Positions 9,564 to 16,594 of a stretch of DNA of 64,000 nucleotides are shown one piece after another (position 1 is the stretch's first letter; each line of letters opens with the position of its first letter). A model generated the notes under the pieces. The model did no database searches. It was not told where the DNA came from and was given only the letters and a program-made list of their open reading frames with translations. A program made the position numbers and the translations under genes. Source of the DNA: Mesorhizobium sp. CA14 (GTDB taxonomy: Bacteria > Pseudomonadota > Alphaproteobacteria > Rhizobiales > Rhizobiaceae); assembly GCF_020165195.1 (NCBI RefSeq), contig NZ_JAIUHR010000030.1, positions 1 to 64,000 on the forward strand. The letters are read 5' to 3'.

Positions 9564-10361
9564 ATGAAGATCATCCAGGTGACCGACGTCCATCTCGGCC
9601 GTCGGAGCGAAATCCGCTACGGCGCCGATCTGCATGAGCGGCTCGACCGCTGCATCGACCATATCAATGCCCGCCATGGCGACGCGGCTCTTTGCATCTT
9701 CACCGGCGACCTGACGGATGCCGGCGAAGCGCAAGCCTATGCCGACCTGAAGGCGGCGCTGAGCCGGCTCATGGTGCCTTACCGACTGCTGCCCGGAAAC
9801 CACGACCGGCGCGCCAATCTGATCGCCGCCTTTCCGGACAACGGGACCGACGGCAACGGCTTCGTGCAGTCGGTGCTCGACACGCCGGAAGGGCGCTTGG
9901 TTTTCCTCGACAGTCTGGCGGAAGGCCGCGTCACCGGCGAGTTGTGCGACAGCCGGCTTGCCTGGCTCGACGCGCGGCTTGGCGAGGCGGCAGCTAAGGC
10001 GGCCTATGTCTTCCTGCACCACCCGCCGGTCGAGCTTGGCCTGACGATTCTCGACCCGCTCGGCCTCGAACAGCCGCAGCGGCTGATCGATGTCCTGACG
10101 CGCCACGGCAATGTCCGCTACATCTTCTTCGGCCATGTCCACCGCGACATAGCCGGCACCGTCGCCGGTATCCCGTTCTCGGCGCAGCGCGGCCTGCATG
10201 CCCGCTTCATGCTCGATCTCATCGGGGATGAGGTTGTCGAGCAGGCACCGCCCGCCTATTCGATCATCCTGATCGAGGGCCAGCGCGTCGTCATCCACAG
10301 CCACGATTTCCTGGAGAGCTGGCCGCTGTGGTCGCCGGCGAGCGGGCAGCGCGTGCGGTAG
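9564..10361 (+). CDS. Metallophosphoesterase, GpdQ/CpdA-type phosphodiesterase
   Basis: A 265-residue class III phosphodiesterase with the dinuclear metal motifs in order: TDVHLG (DxH), GDLTD (GDxxD), GNHDRR (GNHD), FLHHPP and GHVHRD (GHxH). Relatives include Enterobacter GpdQ, which hydrolyses glycerophosphodiesters, and CpdA, which hydrolyses cAMP. Its place as the last gene of the ugp operon, 42 bases after ugpC, suggests it releases glycerol-3-phosphate from imported diesters; that is an inference. No signal peptide is seen. ATG 9564 (MKIIQVTD) is preferred to the upstream TTG at 9549. Confidence 0.82.
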   Translation: MKIIQVTDVHLGRRSEIRYGADLHERLDRCIDHINARHGDAALCIFTGDLTDAGEAQAYADLKAALSRLMVPYRLLPGNHDRRANLIAAFPDNGTDGNGFVQSVLDTPEGRLVFLDSLAEGRVTGELCDSRLAWLDARLGEAAAKAAYVFLHHPPVELGLTILDPLGLEQPQRLIDVLTRHGNVRYIFFGHVHRDIAGTVAGIPFSAQRGLHARFMLDLIGDEVVEQAPPAYSIILIEGQRVVIHSHDFLESWPLWSPASGQRVR

Positions 10362-10362
10362 A

Positions 10363-10761
10363 TCACTCGAGCAACAGCGTGGGCGTTCCCAGCCCTTCGA
10401 CGAGCTTCGCGGATTTCCTGTCGAAGGACACGAAGGTTTCGCCACCGAGCCACTGAGCGTCGAACGCGATCACGCCATCCGCGAAATCGCCGCCGGCATC
10501 GAGCACAGCCAGGCCCGCTTCGATCGTTGGTCGGTTGGCTACGACGTTGCGCATATCGAGGATGCGGCGGATCGAGGCGGATATGTCGGGCCGCGCGACC
10601 CGGTAACTTCTATCCAGCGCCCAAACAAACTCACAGAGCGCTTGAACGCTGATCGCGACCAACTCGGCCCGTTCCAGGGTCTCGGCTGCGTTCCGTTGCT
10701 GCGCTTCGTCGTCCCCGACGACAAGGCGCAACAGCACGTTGGTGTCGAGGCCGATCTTCAC
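10363..10761 (-). CDS. PIN-domain toxin of a type II toxin-antitoxin pair (VapC-like)
   Basis: A 132-residue single PIN domain with the acidic residues of this RNase fold: Asp5 in GLDTNVLLR, Glu near residue 43 in CEFVWAL, Asp in DFADGVIA (about 93) and the closing FDRKSAKL. VapC-type toxins cleave RNA, often initiator tRNA or rRNA, when their antitoxin is degraded. The start overlaps the upstream antitoxin stop by four bases (10758-10761), the usual arrangement. It converges on the phosphodiesterase gene with almost no gap. Confidence 0.85.
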   Translation of the reverse strand: MKIGLDTNVLLRLVVGDDEAQQRNAAETLERAELVAISVQALCEFVWALDRSYRVARPDISASIRRILDMRNVVANRPTIEAGLAVLDAGGDFADGVIAFDAQWLGGETFVSFDRKSAKLVEGLGTPTLLLE

Positions 10762-11033
10762 TTGCGCTCGATTCCGCGCATCCCGCTCGAAGCGCCGGCG
10801 TCGGCGATCGCATCGTTGATCTCATCGATCGAGAGCCGTGCGCCGTTCGTCTTGGTCTTGAGCATCCCGCTCAGCTCTTGCCAGGAGCCCTTGCCCTGGT
10901 CGGCTTTCAGCTCCGCCCGCCCGCCGGGTAGAAGATCGAGCCTGATCTTGTCGCCGGGCTGGATGCCGAGGTGCTTGAGCACGTCCTTCCGGAATGTGAC
11001 CTGACCCCGCGCAGTAACCGTCAGTGTCGTCAT
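10758..11033 (-). CDS. AbrB/SpoVT-type antitoxin
   Basis: A 91-residue protein with an N-terminal swapped-hairpin AbrB domain (TVTARGQVTFRKDVLKHLGI, then PGDKIRLDLLPGGRAEL) and a C-terminal acidic tail (LSIDEINDAIADA) that would occupy the toxin active site. AbrB-type antitoxins bind their own promoter and pair with PIN toxins. First gene of the pair; the dispersed repeat at 11046-11168 lies directly upstream, so the promoter is probably in the roughly 15 bases between them or within the repeat. Confidence 0.85.
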   Translation of the reverse strand: MTTLTVTARGQVTFRKDVLKHLGIQPGDKIRLDLLPGGRAELKADQGKGSWQELSGMLKTKTNGARLSIDEINDAIADAGASSGMRGIERK

Positions 11034-11045
11034 GATGTGACCTGC

Positions 11046-11168
11046 TAGGGCGGTTCACCGTTTGACCGAACAGCGAACCGCCCTATCTCCTTCTTTTGAC
11101 GCAATTCCTGACGGAAGGCTACGGCGAGGCGCCGAGCCTAACCGTTTCGCACTTTTCCTGGAATTGCT
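11046..11168. repeat. Dispersed intergenic repeat, copy 1 (hairpin plus AATTCC palindrome)
   Basis: Two parts: an 11-bp inverted repeat TAGGGCGGTTC / GAACCGCCCTA (11046-11056 and 11075-11085), then a segment bounded by GCAATTCC (11101) and GGAATTGC (about 11160-11167), with TTTTGAC before it and CACTTTTCCT inside. The same two-part layout recurs at 48914-48999, and the second part alone at 30262-30306. Confidence 0.7.
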
Positions 11169-11213
11169 CTGCGCTAAAAATAATGCAGAATTACATTATT
11201 TTCAAGGCGGAGA

Positions 11214-12296
11214 TCAAGCAAACACATGCGCCTTGCCGGTGACGGTGAGGCGCACGATCTCGCCGACCGCTGGCGCGTCCATGCCTGTCTTGCGCAGGAT
11301 GAGCGGGGTGTTGCCGATGGCGGCCGCATCGGGCGGATCGGGGCTGTTGAGGAGCCGTACCGCGACGGTGCAGACCGAGCCGGCGAACTCGCAATCCGTC
11401 ACTTCGCCGAACAGCATGTCCGGTGTGCCCGACATGCCCTCGCGCGAGGTCCGCTTGAGGAGGATTTGCTCGGGCCGCAGCATGATGCGCGCGACATCGC
11501 GTCGTTCCTTTGTGTCGACCGCGATGCGGCCGAGCGGCGACATGGCGAAGCCGTCGGCGATTTTCGCCGGCAGGATGATGGCGTCGCCGAGGAACTCAGC
11601 GACCATCCTGTCCCTGGGCTGGAAATAGAGCTCGCGCGGCGTGCCGACCTGTGAGAAAAGGCCGTCACGCATGACCGCCACCTGGCTGGCGAAGGACAGC
11701 GCCTCGGCCTGGTCGTGGGTGACCAGGATGGTGGTGATGCCCGCCTCTTCCAGAAGCTCGGCCACCGCCTTGCGCATCGAGGCGCGAAGCCCGGTATCGA
11801 GGGCCGAGAACGGCTCGTCGAGCAGCATCAGCCTCGGCTTCATCGCCATGGCGCGGGCGAGCGCGACGCGCTGCTGCTGGCCGCCGGACAGCTCGTGCGG
11901 CCGGCGCTTGAGAACCGCCTTGTCCAATCCGACGATGTAGGCAAGCTCGACGATGCGCTCGTTGCGCCTGTCTTCGCTGCGCGCCATGCCGAAACCGATA
12001 TTGTCGGCGATGCTGAGATGCGGGAAGAGGGCGCCATCCTGGGCGACCACGCCGATGCCGCGGCGATGCGCCGGCACGGCGGCGCCGCCATTGGCCAGCA
12101 CCTTGCCGTCGAGCGTGATGCGGCCGCGGTCCGGCGCCTCGAAGCCGGCGATCAGCCTGAGTAAGGTGGTCTTGCCGCAACCGGACGGCCCGACGATCGC
12201 TGTGCGGCTGCCGCTTTCGACAGCCAAGTCGACGCCGGCGAGCGCCGTCACCGGGCCGTAGCTTTTCGCGACGCCGCTGAGTTCGAGAAAGCTCAT
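11214..12296 (-). CDS. fbpC: Iron(III) ABC transporter, ATP-binding protein
   Basis: A 360-residue ABC ATPase: Walker A GPSGCGKTT, Q-loop VVAQDGALFPHLS, signature LSGGQQQR, Walker B LMLLDEPFSALD, switch His VTHDQAEALSF and a C-terminal regulatory TOBE-like domain from about residue 240. The C-terminal layout and the partner genes match FbpC, the ferric-iron importer ATPase. The ATG at 12296 overlaps the fbpB stop by four bases, so the two are translationally coupled. Confidence 0.88.
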   Translation of the reverse strand: MSFLELSGVAKSYGPVTALAGVDLAVESGSRTAIVGPSGCGKTTLLRLIAGFEAPDRGRITLDGKVLANGGAAVPAHRRGIGVVAQDGALFPHLSIADNIGFGMARSEDRRNERIVELAYIVGLDKAVLKRRPHELSGGQQQRVALARAMAMKPRLMLLDEPFSALDTGLRASMRKAVAELLEEAGITTILVTHDQAEALSFASQVAVMRDGLFSQVGTPRELYFQPRDRMVAEFLGDAIILPAKIADGFAMSPLGRIAVDTKERRDVARIMLRPEQILLKRTSREGMSGTPDMLFGEVTDCEFAGSVCTVAVRLLNSPDPPDAAAIGNTPLILRKTGMDAPAVGEIVRLTVTGKAHVFA

Positions 12297-13849
12297 CGTC
12301 CGGCCATCCGCTTCGACTGGATGTAGAGCCACCAGGTCATCGGCAGCGACATCGCCACCATGATCAGCGCGTAAGGTGCGGCGGAGGCGTAGTCGATCTC
12401 GCCGCTGTAGGACCAGAAAGCCATCGCCAGCGTGCGGGTGCCGTTGGGAGCCAGCATCTGAGTGGCGGTGAGCTCGTTGGTGATGCCGAGCGCCACCATG
12501 GCCATGCCGGCCGCAGCACCCGGCGCCGACAGGCGGACGGTTGTCGACCACAGCGCCTTGACCGGTGACCGGCCGAGGCTGGAAGCGGCGCGCTCCAGCT
12601 CCACCGGCGCCTGTGCGATCGAGGCACGCAGGCTGACCAGCGCGCGCGGCAGGAACATCAGCGCGTAACCGAACAGGATGGTGAACAGCGTCTGGTAGAG
12701 CGGCAGCACGACGCGCACGGTGATTGTCACCAGCGCCAGCGCGGTGACCACGCCCGGCAGCGCGCCGACGATATAGTTGCAGCTCTCGAGAAGGCGCTGC
12801 AGCGGCCCAGGCGCGCGGATCGAAATCCAGGCCATCGGCATGGCGGCCAGCGTTGCAAGCACCGCGCCGGCAATGGCGAGGAAGAGCGTTTGGCCGAGCG
12901 CCAGGCTGATCTCGTCCCAACGCCAAACTTCCGTGCCGCCGGCGAGCAGCCAGCGGCTTACGGTGACGAAGGGCACGCCGAGCGACAGCAGCGCGACGCC
13001 GGCCGGCAAAAGCAGGCATGGCAGGGTGGCGCGGCCGAGGCGGGCACGCTGCTGCTTGCGCGCGGCGCCGGAGCCGACGCGGGCATAGCGCTCCTCGCCC
13101 CGTATCATCACCTCGAGGGCGAGCAGGAAAAGGCAGCAGACCACCAGCACGGCGGCCAGCATGTTGGCGGCCGGACCGTTGAAGGTCGACTGGAATTGGT
13201 CGACGATCGCGGTCGTGAACGTGTCGAAACGGATGAAGACATAGAGGCCGTATTCGGCCAAGAGATGCAGGCCGACCAGCAGCGAGCCGCCGCAGATGGC
13301 GAGCCTCAGCTGCGGCAGCACGACGCGCGCGAAAACCCGCCATGGGCCAAGGCCAAGCGCCGCGGCCGCATCTTCCAGCGCCGGATCGAGCCGGCGCAGC
13401 GCGGCGGCGATCGGCAGATAGAGGAACGGGAAATAGGCGATGACGGAGACCAGCACGCCGGCCCAGAGCCCGTGCAGGCCCGGAACGAAGCTGATCCAGG
13501 CATAGGAGTGCACGAAAGCGGGGATGGCGAGCGGCGCGACCGACAGCCAGGACCACCAGCGGTTGCCCGGCAGGTCGCTGCGCTCTGTCAGCCAGGCCAG
13601 CGCCACCGAGAGCACGATGGCGATCGGCACCGTGACGACGACGAGGAGCACGGTGTTGACCAGCAATTCGCCGACGCGCGGGCGGAAGATCAGCGCCACC
13701 ACGGTGTCCCAGCCGGTCTGGATCGCGATCCAGACCATGAAGGCGAGCGGCAGCAGCGCAACGAGCGAGATGAGAGCCGCTGCGAGCGTGATCCATGAGG
13801 TAGGCCGGCGCTCCTTCATCCGGGCCGCAGGCAGTCTTGCCGGCGTCAT
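12293..13849 (-). CDS. fbpB: Iron(III) ABC transporter, fused permease
   Basis: A 518-residue permease built of two homologous halves, each with about six membrane segments and its own EAA-type loop (LEDAAAALGLGPWRVFARVVLPQLR in the first half, split here as two adjoining runs; LERAASSLGRSPVKALW in the second). Fused FbpB permeases are usual for ferric transporters. Start taken at MTPARLPAAR (13849); the frame runs to 13975 without a convincing start. A terminator-like hairpin separates it from fbpA. Confidence 0.9.
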   Translation of the reverse strand: MTPARLPAARMKERRPTSWITLAAALISLVALLPLAFMVWIAIQTGWDTVVALIFRPRVGELLVNTVLLVVVTVPIAIVLSVALAWLTERSDLPGNRWWSWLSVAPLAIPAFVHSYAWISFVPGLHGLWAGVLVSVIAYFPFLYLPIAAALRRLDPALEDAAAALGLGPWRVFARVVLPQLRLAICGGSLLVGLHLLAEYGLYVFIRFDTFTTAIVDQFQSTFNGPAANMLAAVLVVCCLFLLALEVMIRGEERYARVGSGAARKQQRARLGRATLPCLLLPAGVALLSLGVPFVTVSRWLLAGGTEVWRWDEISLALGQTLFLAIAGAVLATLAAMPMAWISIRAPGPLQRLLESCNYIVGALPGVVTALALVTITVRVVLPLYQTLFTILFGYALMFLPRALVSLRASIAQAPVELERAASSLGRSPVKALWSTTVRLSAPGAAAGMAMVALGITNELTATQMLAPNGTRTLAMAFWSYSGEIDYASAAPYALIMVAMSLPMTWWLYIQSKRMAGR

Positions 13850-13972
13850 GTCGATCGCCGACTGCATCAGGCAGGCCGCTGGGTCGCCTCTGCCTGCCGG
13901 CGGAAGCGGTGCGATGTGCCACTCAGGCGGGTCGAAGCGCGGTCGACTGTCATCGACGGGGCGATCTCCAAA

Positions 13973-14010
13973 CAAAAACGCTCCCGCGGAAGGCGAATTG
14001 CCGCGGGAGC
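13973..14010 (-). terminator. Rho-independent terminator after fbpA
   Basis: Read on the minus strand, a 10-bp perfect stem GCTCCCGCGG / CCGCGGGAGC with an 11-base loop is followed directly by GTTTTTG. It lies between the fbpA stop and the fbpB start, so it should end most transcripts after the binding-protein gene and let some through to fbpBC. Confidence 0.8.
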
Positions 14011-14042
14011 ACGGTCGTTCGCCCTTTTAGGACGAACGGGAA

Positions 14043-15047
14043 CTAAAGCAAGCCGGCTTGCGTCATCAACTCGATGACCTTCTTGGAATTCAATTTCGCC
14101 GGATCGACTTTCGGCGCCTGCAGATCGGCCAGGGGCACCAGCTTGGGGTTGGACAGGGCATCCTTGCCGACCGCATATTCATAGGACGTTCCGGTCTTCA
14201 GCACGTCCTGGCCGCCCTTGCCGGTCACCCACTTCAGGAACGCCTGGGCTTCCTTCGGGTGCTTGCTCGACGCCAGCACGCCGCCGCCGGAGATCGACAC
14301 GAAGGCGCCCGGATCCTGGTTCTTGAAATAATGCAGGGCGACATTCCGGCTGTTTTCGCCGGTCTTGGCCTGATCGCCGAAATAGTAATAGTGATAGATC
14401 ACGCCGCCATCGATCTCGCCGGCATTGACGGCCTTCATCACCGTCGAGTTGCCCTTATAGGCGATGAAGTTCTCCTTCATCGCCTTCAGCCAGTCGGCGG
14501 TGGCGGCTTCGCCCTTGAGCTCGAGCAGCGCGCTGACGATGGCCTGGAAGTCGGCGCCGGACGGCGAGGCCGCCCAGCGGCCCTTCCAGCTCGGGTCGGC
14601 GAGATCGAGCAGCGACTTCGGCAGCTGGTCTTCCTTCAGCTTGTCCTTGTTGTAGGCAAAGACGGTGCTGCGGGCGGCGACGCCGACCCATTTGCCAGTC
14701 GACGGCTGGTATTCCTGCGGGACCTGGGCGAGGGTCTCGGCATCGACCGGCGCGAACAGGCCGGCCGCCTCGACCAGCGCCATGGCCGGCGAGTTCTCGG
14801 TCAGGAAGACGTCGGCCGGCGAGGCCGCGCCCTCGGCGACGATCTGGTTGGAGAAGTCGCTGTCGCCGCCGTTGCGCAGCGTCACCTTGATGCCGGTTTC
14901 CTTGGTGAACCCCTTCGCCCATTCCTTGGCCAGGCTCTCATGCTGGGCATTGTAGACGATGATGCCTTGATCCTCGGCCATGGCCGGGCCGGCGACCAGG
15001 CCGAGCGCCAGCGCGGCGCCGGCAAGTGTGGAAAGGGCAATTTTCAT
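14043..15047 (-). CDS. fbpA: Iron(III) ABC transporter, periplasmic binding protein
   Basis: A 334-residue family-1 extracellular ferric-binding protein. A signal peptide ends at AMA-ED (about residue 24). The mature protein starts GIIVYNAQHESL, a typical FbpA opening, and carries a tyrosine cluster HYYYFGDQ near residue 225, where FbpA proteins place two iron-ligating tyrosines. It delivers Fe3+ to FbpBC. A candidate iron-responsive operator lies 58 bases upstream. Confidence 0.92.
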   Translation of the reverse strand: MKIALSTLAGAALALGLVAGPAMAEDQGIIVYNAQHESLAKEWAKGFTKETGIKVTLRNGGDSDFSNQIVAEGAASPADVFLTENSPAMALVEAAGLFAPVDAETLAQVPQEYQPSTGKWVGVAARSTVFAYNKDKLKEDQLPKSLLDLADPSWKGRWAASPSGADFQAIVSALLELKGEAATADWLKAMKENFIAYKGNSTVMKAVNAGEIDGGVIYHYYYFGDQAKTGENSRNVALHYFKNQDPGAFVSISGGGVLASSKHPKEAQAFLKWVTGKGGQDVLKTGTSYEYAVGKDALSNPKLVPLADLQAPKVDPAKLNSKKVIELMTQAGLL

Positions 15048-15105
15048 GGGTATCGTCCTTAAAACTGGAGACAAGGGTTCGGGCACGGCTGCACCTATCA
15101 ATACA

Positions 15106-15120
15106 TGAGTGTTGCGGTCA
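15106..15120. promoter_or_regulatory. Candidate iron-responsive operator (RirA box) for fbpA
   Basis: The sequence TGAGTGTTGCGGTCA is an exact TGA-N9-TCA, the core of the IRO motif bound by the iron-sulfur repressor RirA in rhizobia. It lies 59-73 bases before the fbpA start codon, where an operator would be expected. The core is short and could occur by chance; its place before a ferric transporter is the main support. Confidence 0.6.
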
Positions 15121-15208
15121 ACATTGTGACCCTGCTTCAATCGGTCGCTGCGCCGCAAACTTTCGTGATTTTGCGGCAGTTTGGCTTGGACATTATTTGG
15201 CCGGCCAC

Positions 15209-15234
15209 GTAACAAACCAGGGCCGAGACGCGAA
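15209..15234 (+). promoter_or_regulatory. Candidate ECF-sigma promoter (GTAAC-N16-CGAA)
   Basis: GTAACA at 15209-15214, a 16-base spacer and CGAA at 15231-15234, 18 bases before the sigma-factor start. This matches the promoters of the Caulobacter SigF-type ECF sigma factors whose partners are NrsF anti-sigma proteins. It suggests the sigma factor drives its own operon and that the transcript has a very short leader. Confidence 0.65.
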
Positions 15235-15252
15235 CATTGGGGGTAAACTCTT

Positions 15253-15795
15253 GTGACCGGCAAGGACGAGGCCGAGCTTTCCCGGCTGCTCAGGGCCGCG
15301 ATCGCGGGAGACGAAAGGGCTTATGCCGACTTTCTGCACCGCATCGCCGCCCTCGTTCGCGGTTTTGTTCGGCGCAAGATCGTTCAGGGCGGGGTCGATC
15401 CCGAGGATATCGTGCAGGAAACCTTGCTGGCCATTCATGTCAAACGCCACACCTGGCGGCCTGACGCGCCGGTGCTGCCCTGGGTCTATGCGATCGCCCG
15501 CTTCAAGCTGATCGACGCGTTCCGCCGTCGCGGGCGGCGCATTGAGGTAGAGATCGACGAGATCGCCGAAACCTTCGCCGAGCCGGAGACGGAAACGGTG
15601 AGCGAGCGCGACATCAACCGGGCGCTCGACGGGCTGCCGCCGGCGCAACGCTCCGTGGTGTCATCGATCTCGGTCGACGGGCAGTCGATCGGCGAGACGG
15701 CGGCGAAGCTCGGCATCAGCGAGACGGCGGTGCGCGTGTCGCTGCATCGCGGCCTCGCCGCGATCGCCAAACGGTTTGGACGAACAGCAACATGA
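15253..15795 (+). CDS. ECF RNA polymerase sigma factor (SigF-like)
   Basis: A 180-residue sigma-70 family protein with only regions 2 and 4: sigma2 at about 20-90 (DPEDIVQETLLAIH, PWVYAIARFKLID) and sigma4 at about 120-175 (LPPAQRSVV, IGETAAKLGISETAVRVSLHRG). It lacks regions 1 and 3, as ECF sigma factors do. The GTG at 15253 is used. The stop overlaps the nrsF start by four bases, tying it to its membrane anti-sigma partner; the Caulobacter counterparts respond to metal and oxidative stress. Confidence 0.92.
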   Translation: MTGKDEAELSRLLRAAIAGDERAYADFLHRIAALVRGFVRRKIVQGGVDPEDIVQETLLAIHVKRHTWRPDAPVLPWVYAIARFKLIDAFRRRGRRIEVEIDEIAETFAEPETETVSERDINRALDGLPPAQRSVVSSISVDGQSIGETAAKLGISETAVRVSLHRGLAAIAKRFGRTAT

Positions 15796-16430
15796 GGACA
15801 GAGGATCTCATCAAGGCGCTCGACGCCGATGCCCGCGACAAGGCAATGCCGCTCGGCAAGGCCTGGTGGCTGGCGGTCGGCGTGGCCGTGGTGATCGCGG
15901 GGGCGGTCTTCTTTGCGACCATTGGGCCGCGTCCCGACATCATGCCGGCCATGCACACGATGCGCTTCATGTCGAAATTCGTGTTCACGCTGGTGCTCGC
16001 GGCCAGCGCCTTCGCGCTGATCCGAGCGCTGTCGGTGCCGGGTGCCTCGACCAGTCGGGCGATGGCCTGGATGATCGCCGCGCCGCTTCTGGTGGTGCTG
16101 GCGGTGGTTCTGGAGCTTTTCGTCGTGCCCGAGGCCGATTGGGGCAAGCGGCTTATCGGCTCGAACATGATGATCTGCATGAGCTTCATCCCGCTGATCG
16201 GCATTGGTCCGCTGGCTATCTTCCTCGGCATGCTGCGTTATGGCGCGCCGACGCGGCCGGTGTTCGCGGGCGCGGTGGCCGGCCTGCTCGCGGGCGGGCT
16301 CGCGGCAACCTTTTATGCCGCGCATTGCTTCGACGATTCGCCGCTCTTCGTCGCCACCTGGTATACGATCGCGATCGCCTTCCTGACGCTGCTCGGCGCG
16401 CTTGGTGGGCGGTTTTTCGTCCGCTGGTAG
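15792..16430 (+). CDS. nrsF: NrsF-type membrane anti-sigma factor (DUF1109)
   Basis: A 212-residue integral membrane protein with six predicted membrane segments, starting MRTEDLIKALDADA, the conserved cytoplasmic N-terminus of DUF1109/NrsF proteins. Members hold their cognate ECF sigma factor at the membrane until a stress signal; conserved cysteines in the membrane part act as sensors, and here Cys residues occur in NMMICMSF and AAHCFDDS. Translationally coupled to the sigma gene. Confidence 0.88.
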   Translation: MRTEDLIKALDADARDKAMPLGKAWWLAVGVAVVIAGAVFFATIGPRPDIMPAMHTMRFMSKFVFTLVLAASAFALIRALSVPGASTSRAMAWMIAAPLLVVLAVVLELFVVPEADWGKRLIGSNMMICMSFIPLIGIGPLAIFLGMLRYGAPTRPVFAGAVAGLLAGGLAATFYAAHCFDDSPLFVATWYTIAIAFLTLLGALGGRFFVRW

Positions 16431-16594
16431 GATTGCACACCGATCCTTCGGTACAGTTTTGAAACAGTACCTTAATCATACCGGCAATCGTTTGCCGGTT
16501 ATCGGACCGGCCGCTGCCGCTCACGCAACCATTCCTTAAAATCGATCCGCCAGGGTGTGGCAACGCGCAGTCGCGCATTGGGTGGGATCGCATT

